7,594 nt of DNA from Clostridiaceae bacterium (GTDB lineage: Bacteria > Bacillota > Clostridia > Oscillospirales > Butyricicoccaceae), in contig JAEDEU010000070.1 of the NCBI GenBank assembly GCA_016293155.1, positions 1 through 7,594 of the forward strand, written 5' to 3'. Positions 1 to 4,183 of this stretch are shown piece after piece; position 1 is the first letter of the stretch; every line of letters begins with the position of its first letter. The notes beneath the pieces are model-generated. The model did not search any database, was not told the DNA's origin, and was given only the letters and a program-made list of their open reading frames with translations. The position numbers were made by a program, and so were the translations under genes.

Positions 1-4
1 GATG

Positions 5-202
5 AGAAAAGCCGGACAAGTTCGTCCGGCTTTTTTGAAGAAAGAAATAAAAGAGGGGGAAAATATCTATGTGAACTGCGGAAAACGCAGGGGTTTCTGG
101 TCTGCCTGTCCGCCTGCACACGACACGGGGAGGCAAAAATGCCGGTTCCGGACAGGTCAGTAAGAGTGGATCGCGTGCCGTGCAGTAGTATTTTTTTATT
201 AC
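5..202 (-). ncRNA. Candidate small RNA, copy A (pseudoknot)
   Basis: Predicted minus-strand RNA of about 195 nt, starting near 202 and ending in the T1 hairpin tail near 5. Helix 1 pairs 105-112 (CCTGTCCG on the plus strand) with 149-156 (CGGACAGG), and continues as CTG 102-104 with CAG 158-160. Helix 2 pairs 114-119 (CTGCAC) with 180-185 (GTGCAG), then 124-127 with 174-177. The two helices interlock as an H-type pseudoknot, with a small hairpin (132-135/140-143) in the loop. A hairpin at 76-80/86-90 follows, then a pyrimidine-rich stretch and the terminator. The -10 is TATCAT, minus strand 214-209. Start and end are inferred from motif positions. No protein reading was found. Confidence 0.55.
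11..36. terminator. Hairpin T1, bidirectional
   Basis: Stem GCCGGAC/GTCCGGC (11-17/24-30) with a 6-nt loop. TTTTTT follows on the plus strand and TTTTC on the minus strand. It can end copy A on the minus strand and also any plus-strand gene entering from the left. Confidence 0.8.
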
Positions 203-208
203 AATGCT

Positions 209-284
209 ATGATACACGGAAAATGTGAAGAAGGTTGTCAAATCGCATGAAGAAACAAAGAATTCCATGTGAATAACCTGTAAA
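209..284 (-). promoter_or_regulatory. Copy A promoter with six 11-bp-phased repeats
   Basis: On the minus strand, reading 284 to 219, six 11-mers begin with TTTACA, TTCACA, TTCTTT, TTCATG, TGACAA and TTCACA. They are followed by 4 nt and the -10 TATCAT (214-209). The phase is exactly that of copies B and C. A TTGACA is present at 241-236, but it lies 21 nt from the -10, too far for a standard -35. This suggests that an activator bound to the phased repeats does the work. Confidence 0.55.
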
Positions 285-298
285 CAGCAAATGCTCCG

Positions 299-490
299 AA
301 AAATGGGAAAAGCGGACAGCCGAGCTGCCCGCTTTTCCTGGGAGTAAAAAATGAAAAAAGGAAATATATCAAACTGTATGAAAACAGGAGTTGGTTGTCT
401 GTTTCGCCTGTCCGAATCCGATGCGGAGGAAATCCCTTGTAGACGAAACAGTAATGAAATCGCGCATCGGTCGTTTGGGGTGTTTCTATG
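299..490 (-). ncRNA. Candidate small RNA, copy B (pseudoknot)
   Basis: Predicted minus-strand RNA of about 190 nt. Helix 1 pairs 399-406 (CTGTTTCG on the plus strand) with 444-451 (CGAAACAG). Helix 2 pairs 418-425 (CCGATGCG) with 463-470 (CGCATCGG). Both are perfect 8-bp helices and they interlock. The helix sequences differ from copies A and D, yet pairing is kept on both sides. The minus-strand RNA then has a small hairpin (CTGT/ACAG at 374-377/384-387), a pyrimidine tract (373-339) and hairpin T2 (306-338). The start is inferred from the TATAAT at 502-497. Confidence 0.6.
306..338. terminator. Hairpin T2 between copies A and B
   Basis: 15 paired positions with one mismatch (306-320/324-338) around a CGA loop, with A-tract and T-tract ends. 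On the minus strand it is followed by CATTTTTC. Likely ends copy B. Confidence 0.7.
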
Positions 491-496
491 GTTCTA

Positions 497-572
497 ATTA
501 TACAGATGAATTATGAAGAAATCCGCACCGTATCATGAAATGATTTTAAATATCATGTGAATAAATTGTAAC
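497..572 (-). promoter_or_regulatory. Copy B promoter with 11-bp-phased repeats
   Basis: Read on the minus strand from 572, consecutive 11-mers begin GTTACA, TTCACA, TTTAAA, TTCATG, GTGCGG and TTCATA. They are followed by TCTG and a perfect TATAAT (502-497), with an extended TG. There is no good -35 hexamer. Hexamers every 11 bp ending next to a weak -35 are typical of promoters activated by OmpR-family response regulators such as PhoP (known boxes TT[A/T/C]ACA-N5 repeats) or WalR. Which regulator binds here is not known. Confidence 0.6.
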
Positions 573-576
573 GGAA

Positions 577-719
577 GAAAAAGAGAAGCGGAGCCGCGTA
601 TTGCGGCGGCTCCGGAAAATTGGAAGAAAAATGAAATGAAAGGAAAATATTGAAAAAGAAGTACGCTGATGCGACATCCCTAGCATAACCAATCCGGCGG
701 TATCCTATACCGCTTTCAG
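577..719 (-). ncRNA. Orphan tail unit C' without clear promoter
   Basis: Between terminators T4 and T3 lies a piece with a 7-bp hairpin (GCGGTAT/ATACCGC, 697-703/707-713), then a stretch without recognised structure, then a pyrimidine-rich minus-strand tract (655-616) like those of the other units, ending in hairpin T3. I see no -10 in the conserved arrangement and no pseudoknot. It may be a decayed copy, or a 3' extension of copy C reached by readthrough of T4. Confidence 0.25.
589..614 (-). terminator. Hairpin T3
   Basis: Stem of 9 bp (589-597/606-614). There is no T-run on the plus strand, but on the minus strand it is followed by TTCTCTTTTTCTT. This is one of the arguments for minus-strand transcription. 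Confidence 0.6.
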
Positions 720-859
720 AAAAAAAGAAGAACCGATCGGAAGAATTACCGATCGGCTTTTCTTTATAGAAGGAGTCATGAAAAAAAGAAAGGAAATATT
801 TAAACTGTGAAAACAGATAATGGTGAGAGAGGAGGAGCTTTTGTGTCGCTCCTTATGAT
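720..859 (-). ncRNA. Candidate small RNA, copy C (no pseudoknot)
   Basis: Predicted minus-strand RNA of about 140 nt. The promoter and 3' parts match the other copies, but the pseudoknot is replaced by one short hairpin (AGGAGC/GCTCCT, 833-838/848-853). The conserved small hairpin is CTGT-GAAA-ACAG at 805-816 as read on the plus strand. Next come a pyrimidine tract that includes an anti-Shine-Dalgarno-like ACTCCTTC, and terminator T4. It could be a shortened family member with the 3' part kept for target pairing, or a decaying copy. Confidence 0.45.
733..756. terminator. Hairpin T4
   Basis: CCGATCGG at 733-740 pairs with CCGATCGG at 749-756. Plus-strand tail CTTTTCTTT, minus-strand tail TTCTTCTTTTTTT. 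Likely ends copy C. Confidence 0.75.
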
Positions 860-865
860 GGCTTT

Positions 866-941
866 ATTATACGAAGTAATTATGAAGAAATTGGTACGCG
901 GTCATGAAATGATTTTAAATATGCTGTGAACAGAATGTGAA
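866..941 (-). promoter_or_regulatory. Copy C promoter with 11-bp-phased repeats
   Basis: On the minus strand from 941, 11-mers begin TTCACA, TTCACA, TTTAAA, TTCATG, GTACCA and TTCATA, then TTCG and a perfect TATAAT (871-866). This is the clearest set: the two distal hexamers are identical. The distance from the last TTCATA to the -10 is the same as in copies A, B and D. Confidence 0.6.
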
Positions 942-959
942 TATCGGAAAAAAGTTTGT

Positions 960-992
960 CGAAAAGAGAAAACCGGGCAAAAAACTGCCCGG
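960..992 (-). terminator. Hairpin T5
   Basis: Stem CCGGGCA/TGCCCGG (973-979/986-992). The minus-strand tail is TTTTCTCTTTTC (972-961). The plus-strand side has no T-run. Likely ends copy D. Confidence 0.7.
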
Positions 993-1184
993 AAGAGGAA
1001 GGTTGCGTCAGAGAAAGGTGAAATTGTGTGACGCCGTAATTTATGAAAAACTGCCGGATGGCAGTGGGATTGGTGGTCTGACCGTCCGCGATCCCGCGAT
1101 GCGGAAAGCGCAGAAGCATGTTCGCGCAAAAGGTTCGGACGAATCAGTAATATGTGCCGCGCATCGCAGGTGATGTTCTTGTAT
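960..1184 (-). ncRNA. Candidate small RNA, copy D (pseudoknot)
   Basis: Predicted minus-strand RNA of about 220 nt, the first unit on that strand and divergent from the malic enzyme gene. Helix 1 pairs 1083-1088 (CGTCCG) with 1136-1141 (CGGACG), plus CTGA 1078-1081 with TCAG 1144-1147. Helix 2 pairs 1096-1103 (GCGATGCG) with 1160-1167 (CGCATCGC). A loop hairpin forms from GCGC 1108-1111/1124-1127 and GAA/TTC inside it. Downstream come a small hairpin (CTGCC/GGCAG, 1051-1064), an extra hairpin GCGTCA/TGACGC (1005-1010/1029-1034) whose minus-strand loop contains CACCTTTC, and terminator T5. A 78-codon plus-strand frame at 937-1173 overlaps it but has a GTG start, no ribosome binding site and no recognisable domain, so I reject it. 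Confidence 0.55.
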
Positions 1185-1190
1185 GGCTTT

Positions 1191-1211
1191 ATTATACCGG
1201 GATAATGTAAA
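1191..1211 (-). promoter_or_regulatory. Copy D promoter
   Basis: Minus-strand TATAAT at 1196-1191, preceded by CCGG and by TTTACATTATC (1211-1201). This places a TTTACA hexamer at the same distance from the -10 as in copies A, B and C. Further upstream the 11-bp repeats are not recognisable, so regulation may be weaker or different. Confidence 0.5.
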
Positions 1212-1295
1212 ATCCGCTCCGGGACAGAATTAAAATTGCGGTAAAATAATTTTTTTCGGATGAGCCGCCAATTTTGCAGGAGCGGAAATAATTGG

Positions 1296-1324
1296 TTGTA
1301 TTTTTACGCGCAAAATGGTATGAT
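1296..1324 (+). promoter_or_regulatory. Promoter of the malic enzyme gene
   Basis: Extended -10 TGGTATGAT (1316-1324), with a weak -35 TTGTAT (1296-1301) at 17 bp. This predicts an untranslated leader of about 55 nt. It lies downstream of the ATG at 1260, so translation cannot begin there on this transcript. Confidence 0.55.
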
Positions 1325-1385
1325 GATTGAAGTTGAGAAGTTTGCGGAGGCGTTTTGTTTTCCGCGTTGTCAGGAGGATTATTTC

Positions 1386-2558
1386 ATGGACCCAAAAGAA
1401 AGAGCTTTGAAGGCACACCGTGACTGGCAGGGAAAGATCGAAGTGATTTCCCGCTGCAAGGTGGAGAATGCGGATGATTTGTCGGTTGCATACACTCCGG
1501 GTGTCGCACAGCCGTGTCTGGAGATCAAGGAGAACGTAGATCTGAGCTATGTATATACCCGCCGCCATAACCTGGTTGCGGTTATCACGGACGGTACCGC
1601 AGTACTCGGTCTGGGCGATATCGGCCCGGAGGCCGGTATGCCGGTCATGGAAGGCAAGTGCGCACTGTTCAAGGAGTTTGGCGATGTAGACGCATTCCCG
1701 CTCTGTGTACGCTCTAAGGATGTAGACGAATTTGTCAACACGGTTGCTCTGCTGGCAGGCTCGTTCGGCGGCATCAATCTGGAGGACATCTCCGCACCGC
1801 GCTGCTTTGAGATCGAGCGCAAGCTCAAGGAACGCTGTGACATTCCGGTATTCCACGATGACCAGCACGGCACCGCAATCTGCTGCGCTGCGGCAATGAT
1901 TAATGCCTGCCGTCTGACCGGACGCAAGCTGTCCGAGCTCAAGATGGTGGTCAACGGCGCGGGCTCCGCGGCAATCGCAGTGACCAAGCTGCTGGTAAAC
2001 ATGGGTCTGAAGAATGTCATTATGTGCGATAAATTCGGCGCAATCTATGAGGGCTGCGATCAGCTCAACTCCGAGCAGGTGCTCATGAGCAAGATCACCA
2101 ATCCGGAGAACAAGCGCGGCACGCTGGCAGAGGTTCTGCCGGGTGCGGATGTATTCTTCGGTCTGTCCGCGCCGAATATGCTGACCGCTGAGATGGTGCG
2201 CACCATGGCGCCGAATCCGATGGTCTTTGCAATGGCAAACCCGGTTCCGGAGATCATGCCGGAGGAGGCAAAGCGCGGCGGCGCTGCCGTTGTCGGCACC
2301 GGACGTTCGGACTATCCGAATCAGATCAACAACGTGCTGGCGTTCCCGGGCGTATTCCGCGGCGCACTGGATGTCCGCGCATCCGATATCAATGAGGAGA
2401 TGAAGATCGCAGCAGCCTATGCGATTGCAAATCTGATTTCGGATGAAGAGCTGAATTCCGAATATATCATGCCGAAGGCATTTGATCCGCGCGTCAAGGA
2501 TGCAGTTGCCTCCGCAGTAGCAGAGGCGGCACGCAAGACCGGTGTCGCACGCATCTAA
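1386..2558 (+). CDS. NAD(P)-dependent malic enzyme (short bacterial form)
   Basis: Oxidatively decarboxylates L-malate to pyruvate and CO2 in the cytoplasm, linking C4 acids to pyruvate. The 390 residues are the usual length for the short bacterial form without the phosphotransacetylase-like tail. Visible landmarks are SVAYTPGVA with the catalytic Tyr36, the Lys in MEGKCALFK (Lys91), metal ligands in NLEDISAPR (Glu133, Asp134) and HDDQHGTA (Asp158/159), and the Rossmann motif GAGSAA at 191-196. Asp215 after the second strand may favour NAD, but cofactor preference is not certain. The start at 1386 is chosen because AGGAGGA lies just upstream (about 1372-1378). The frame is open back to 1260, but that start has no ribosome site and precedes the promoter. 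The gene is a single unit, divergent from the small-RNA array, and ends at its own terminator. Very confident of the family. Confidence 0.96.
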   Translation: MDPKERALKAHRDWQGKIEVISRCKVENADDLSVAYTPGVAQPCLEIKENVDLSYVYTRRHNLVAVITDGTAVLGLGDIGPEAGMPVMEGKCALFKEFGDVDAFPLCVRSKDVDEFVNTVALLAGSFGGINLEDISAPRCFEIERKLKERCDIPVFHDDQHGTAICCAAAMINACRLTGRKLSELKMVVNGAGSAAIAVTKLLVNMGLKNVIMCDKFGAIYEGCDQLNSEQVLMSKITNPENKRGTLAEVLPGADVFFGLSAPNMLTAEMVRTMAPNPMVFAMANPVPEIMPEEAKRGGAAVVGTGRSDYPNQINNVLAFPGVFRGALDVRASDINEEMKIAAAYAIANLISDEELNSEYIMPKAFDPRVKDAVASAVAEAARKTGVARI

Positions 2559-2573
2559 ATCGTAACCCTTTTT

Positions 2574-2612
2574 ACAGTCCGCAGCCTGTTTGCCTGCGGG
2601 CTGTATTTTTTT
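2574..2612 (+). terminator. Terminator after the malic enzyme gene
   Basis: 11-bp stem (2574-2584/2594-2604, ACAGtCCGCAG with CTGCGGgCTGT, one G-U pair) followed by ATTTTTTT. It separates the gene from the MerR regulator. Confidence 0.9.
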
Positions 2613-2622
2613 AAAAAAGTGC

Positions 2623-2653
2623 TTGACCCTGACGTTTCGTCATCCCGTATACT
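2623..2653 (+). promoter_or_regulatory. MerR-type promoter with 19-bp spacer and dyad
   Basis: -35 TTGACC (2623-2628) and -10 TATACT (2648-2653) are separated by 19 bp instead of 17. The spacer contains the perfect inverted repeat TGACG-TTT-CGTCA (2630-2642). This is the known architecture at which MerR-family proteins untwist DNA to activate. It directly precedes the MerR gene, so the regulator very likely controls itself. Confidence 0.85.
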
Positions 2654-2676
2654 GAAATCGGAAAGGAGGTTGCGAT

Positions 2677-3396
2677 ATGACCGTCAATGAAGTCAGCAGG
2701 CTGACCGGTGTCAGCGTGCGAACCCTGCACTATTATGACCAGATCGGGCTGCTTGCGCCGTCGCATAAAACCGAGTCCGGATATCGTGTTTATGAAGCGG
2801 AGCAGCTCGAACGGCTACAGCAGATCCTTTTGTTCCGCACGTTGCAGTTTTCACTGGAGGAGATCCGGGAGCTGATCGACAGTCCGGAGCTTGACCGTGA
2901 GCTGGCACTGAAGCAGCAAATTGACCTGCTGACCATGAAAAAACAGCAGCTGGAGCGCATGATAGAGTTTGCGCAGGAGCTTTTGCAGACAGGAGGAAGC
3001 AAGATGAGCTTTGAAGCATTTGATACGAAGCAGATGGAGCAATACGCGGAGGAAGCAAAACGCAGATGGCAGCATACCGATGCCTATCGGGAATTTGAAC
3101 GCAGACCACAGGAATCGGCAGGAGACGTACAGAGCGGGCTGATGGAGTGCTTCGCACGCATGGGGATGAAGCGCGCACTGCCGGTGGAGCATCCGGAGGT
3201 GCAGGCGCAGGTGCGTGCACTTCAGCAGTACATCACCGATCATTTCTACACCTGCACGGATGAAATTTTACAGTCACTGGGCGAGATGTACACGGCAGAC
3301 GAGCGGTTTGCAGAAAATATCGACCGCGCAGGCGGCACGGGAACAGCAGCATTTACCGCGCGGGCAATTGCCTATTACTGTAGCCACGAAAAATAA
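2677..3396 (+). CDS. MerR-family regulator with TipAS drug-binding domain
   Basis: A 239-residue transcription activator of the TipAL/Mta type. Residues 1-70 form the winged-helix DNA-binding domain (VNEVSRLTGVSVRTLHYYD, then a GYRVY wing). Residues about 75-105 are a leucine-rich dimerisation coiled coil. From about residue 110 a TipAS-like domain follows (MSFEAFD, YAEEAKRRW, then HFYTCTDEI and LGEMYTADERFAENID). Family knowledge: TipAS domains bind thiopeptides or other bulky hydrophobic drugs and convert the regulator to an activator. A cysteine is used in TipAL; here Cys158, Cys193 and Cys235 are present, and I cannot say which, if any, is equivalent. AAGGAGG at about 2663-2669 fixes the ATG at 2677. 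No transporter or modification gene sits beside it, so its targets, other than itself, lie elsewhere or include the small Cys-rich gene downstream. Confidence 0.93.
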   Translation: MTVNEVSRLTGVSVRTLHYYDQIGLLAPSHKTESGYRVYEAEQLERLQQILLFRTLQFSLEEIRELIDSPELDRELALKQQIDLLTMKKQQLERMIEFAQELLQTGGSKMSFEAFDTKQMEQYAEEAKRRWQHTDAYREFERRPQESAGDVQSGLMECFARMGMKRALPVEHPEVQAQVRALQQYITDHFYTCTDEILQSLGEMYTADERFAENIDRAGGTGTAAFTARAIAYYCSHEK

Positions 3397-3414
3397 AAAA
3401 TCCTGTTCTAAACC

Positions 3415-3445
3415 GTGAACCCGATGCCTGTCCAAACGCTATACT
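3415..3445 (+). promoter_or_regulatory. Possible promoter of the Cys-rich small gene
   Basis: -10 TATACT (3440-3445). The best upstream partner, GTGAAC (3415-3420), lies 19 bp away, the same spacing as the MerR promoter, and both -10s are followed by G. However, no clear dyad lies in this spacer, so control by the neighbouring MerR protein is only a possibility. Confidence 0.4.
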
Positions 3446-3477
3446 GGTAGTGAAATCAACAATGGAGGTAAATTCTC

Positions 3478-3651
3478 ATGTGTAATAATAACTGCTTCCC
3501 GTGCGGCAACAACAACGGCTGCGGATTTGACTGCTGGTGGATCGTCATCGTCCTGATCCTGATCTGGGTTTGCTGCTGCGGCGGAAACTTCTGCTCGATC
3601 TTCGGCGGCAATAACTGCAACGGCAACAACGGCTGCGGCTGCGATTGCTGA
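3478..3651 (+). CDS. 57-residue Cys/Gly/Asn-rich single-span membrane protein
   Basis: Below the usual gene-length cut-off, but well supported: GGAGG at about 3464-3468 with suitable spacing, an upstream -10, and a stop at 3649-3651. The protein starts MCNNNCFPCGNNNGCGFDC. One hydrophobic segment follows at residues 20-31 (WWIVIVLILIWV), then CCCGGNFC, and the tail ends NGNNGCGCDC. I count 13 cysteines in 57 residues. The layout, Gly/Asn-rich ends around a short Ile/Val/Leu-rich span, recalls the small YjcZ-type proteins of spore-formers, but the cysteines are not typical of those. Possible roles are a membrane-anchored metal or redox site, or a sporulation-associated structural peptide. Function unknown; I see no leader-peptide cleavage motif or modification enzyme nearby to support a bacteriocin. 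Confidence 0.75.
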   Translation: MCNNNCFPCGNNNGCGFDCWWIVIVLILIWVCCCGGNFCSIFGGNNCNGNNGCGCDC

Positions 3652-3663
3652 TCACGGAAACAT

Positions 3664-3698
3664 TTGCATGAAGCGGAAAAGTATGCTACAATAGCATA
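3664..3698 (+). promoter_or_regulatory. Promoter with dyad over the -10
   Basis: -35 TTGCAT (3664-3669), 17-bp spacer, extended -10 TGC-TACAAT (3684-3692). A perfect 6-bp inverted repeat TATGCT-ACAAT-AGCATA (3682-3698) covers the -10 and could be a repressor site. Confidence 0.65.
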
Positions 3699-3723
3699 AA
3701 AACAGAGAGAGAAGGACGTAGCA

Positions 3724-4032
3724 ATGGCAAAAAAAACCATGTCAAACGGCAAGCGTGATTTCCGTCAGTGGCACCGGATTTCCTATATTCTCCTCGGAGT
3801 CGGATTCCTGATGTGTGCGGTTTCCAGCATTCAGGTGGTATATGAGTCTCCGATTGGAAAAATTATGAGTCTGCTTGGAATCGGCTTCGCATTCGCATTT
3901 TTTGCGGTAAACTTCCTGTTCTACCGCTGCCCGAAGTGCAGAAAGCCGCAGGCGATTCTCGGACCATCGCCGATGTGCCGCTACTGCAAGGAGCCGTTTA
4001 TCGACAACAAAGGCAAGCCGATTGACTTTTAA
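3724..4032 (+). CDS. Two-span membrane protein with C-terminal zinc-ribbon motif
   Basis: 102 residues. The N-terminus is basic (MAKKTMSNGKRDFRQWHR). Two hydrophobic spans follow at about residues 19-40 and 45-67. The C-terminal part has two cysteine pairs, CPKC (69-72) and CRYC (85-88), spaced as in a zinc ribbon, with the sequence around them matching small ribbon domains of unknown function. Both ends are predicted to be cytoplasmic, because the start is basic and the metal site is unlikely to face outside. GAGAAGGA upstream (about 3709-3716) supports the ATG at 3724. It has its own promoter and a strong terminator, so it is a single-gene unit. I do not recognise a named family. Confidence 0.85.
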   Translation: MAKKTMSNGKRDFRQWHRISYILLGVGFLMCAVSSIQVVYESPIGKIMSLLGIGFAFAFFAVNFLFYRCPKCRKPQAILGPSPMCRYCKEPFIDNKGKPIDF

Positions 4033-4056
4033 CTGATTTTATTCGCAAAACAGCTG

Positions 4057-4086
4057 AGGCTGTGCCCATATGGGCACAGCCTTTTT
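4057..4086 (+). terminator. Terminator after the zinc-ribbon membrane gene
   Basis: Perfect 10-bp stem GGCTGTGCCC/GGGCACAGCC (4058-4067/4072-4081) with ATAT between, followed by TTTTT. Confidence 0.95.
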
Positions 4087-4119
4087 GTATATGCAGCGCA
4101 GAAAATGGAATACTTTTCC

Positions 4120-4148
4120 TTGACAAACGTTCGCTGACGGCGTATGGT
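4120..4148 (+). promoter_or_regulatory. lacI-family gene promoter with operator O1
   Basis: -35 TTGACA (4120-4125), 17-bp spacer, -10 TATGGT (4143-4148). The operator core GTTCGCTGAC (4129-4138, reverse of GTCAGCGAAC) lies inside the spacer. The 19-nt sequence TTGACAAACGTTCGCTGAC is identical to that in the iolD promoter, exactly 1270 bp downstream. This implies that the regulator represses its own gene. Confidence 0.8.
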
Positions 4149-4183
4149 TTAAGAAAACGGATGAAAATCGGAGGTAGGGTGTT

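Larger units (their letters stand above)
1..1197 (-). repeat. Tandem array of diverged small-RNA units
   Basis: There is no convincing protein gene here. Four related units follow each other head to tail (roughly 1-290, 295-575, 720-945 and 960-1197), with an extra tail-only piece at 577-719. Shared blocks are the element ATGGCTTTATTATAC (858-872 and 1183-1197, identical; similar at 488-503), the block around ATGAAATGATTTTAAATAT (about 535-553 and 903-921, diverged near 250-268), purine-rich GGAAATAT tracts, and hairpins. All five large hairpins have U-rich tails when read on the minus strand, while only some do on the plus strand. The conserved ATTATA becomes TATAAT on the minus strand. I therefore read the array as minus-strand transcription units. 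The unit sequences have diverged while the base pairing is kept, which argues for function rather than recent duplication. Confidence 0.7.

Noticed and set aside
880..1129. Two overlapping minus-strand frames (79 and 75 codons)
   Set aside because: They span the copy D terminator T5 and the copy C promoter, have no ribosome binding site, and resemble no domain.
937..1173. Plus-strand 78-codon frame over copy D
   Set aside because: GTG start without ribosome binding site, highly basic low-information sequence, and it runs through the paired strands of the pseudoknot. Better explained as a chance frame.
1..1197. CRISPR array or integron attC-like array
   Set aside because: Units are about 300 bp, diverged and without short identical repeats. 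The helices interlock rather than nest as in attC, and no cas or integrase gene is in view.
1..1290. Plus-strand riboswitch series controlling the malic enzyme gene
   Set aside because: Three hairpins with T-tails lie between or before units, the malic enzyme has its own promoter downstream of the array, and the conserved -10 and the U-tails of T3 and T5 fit only the minus strand.
1260..1385. N-terminal extension of the malic enzyme from the ATG at 1260
   Set aside because: No ribosome binding site, it lies upstream of the predicted promoter, and the family starts near MDPKERAL. The ATG at 1386 has AGGAGGA.
1230..1868. Long minus-strand frame opposite the malic enzyme gene
   Set aside because: Shadow of a well-identified enzyme gene; no ribosome site or recognisable domain.
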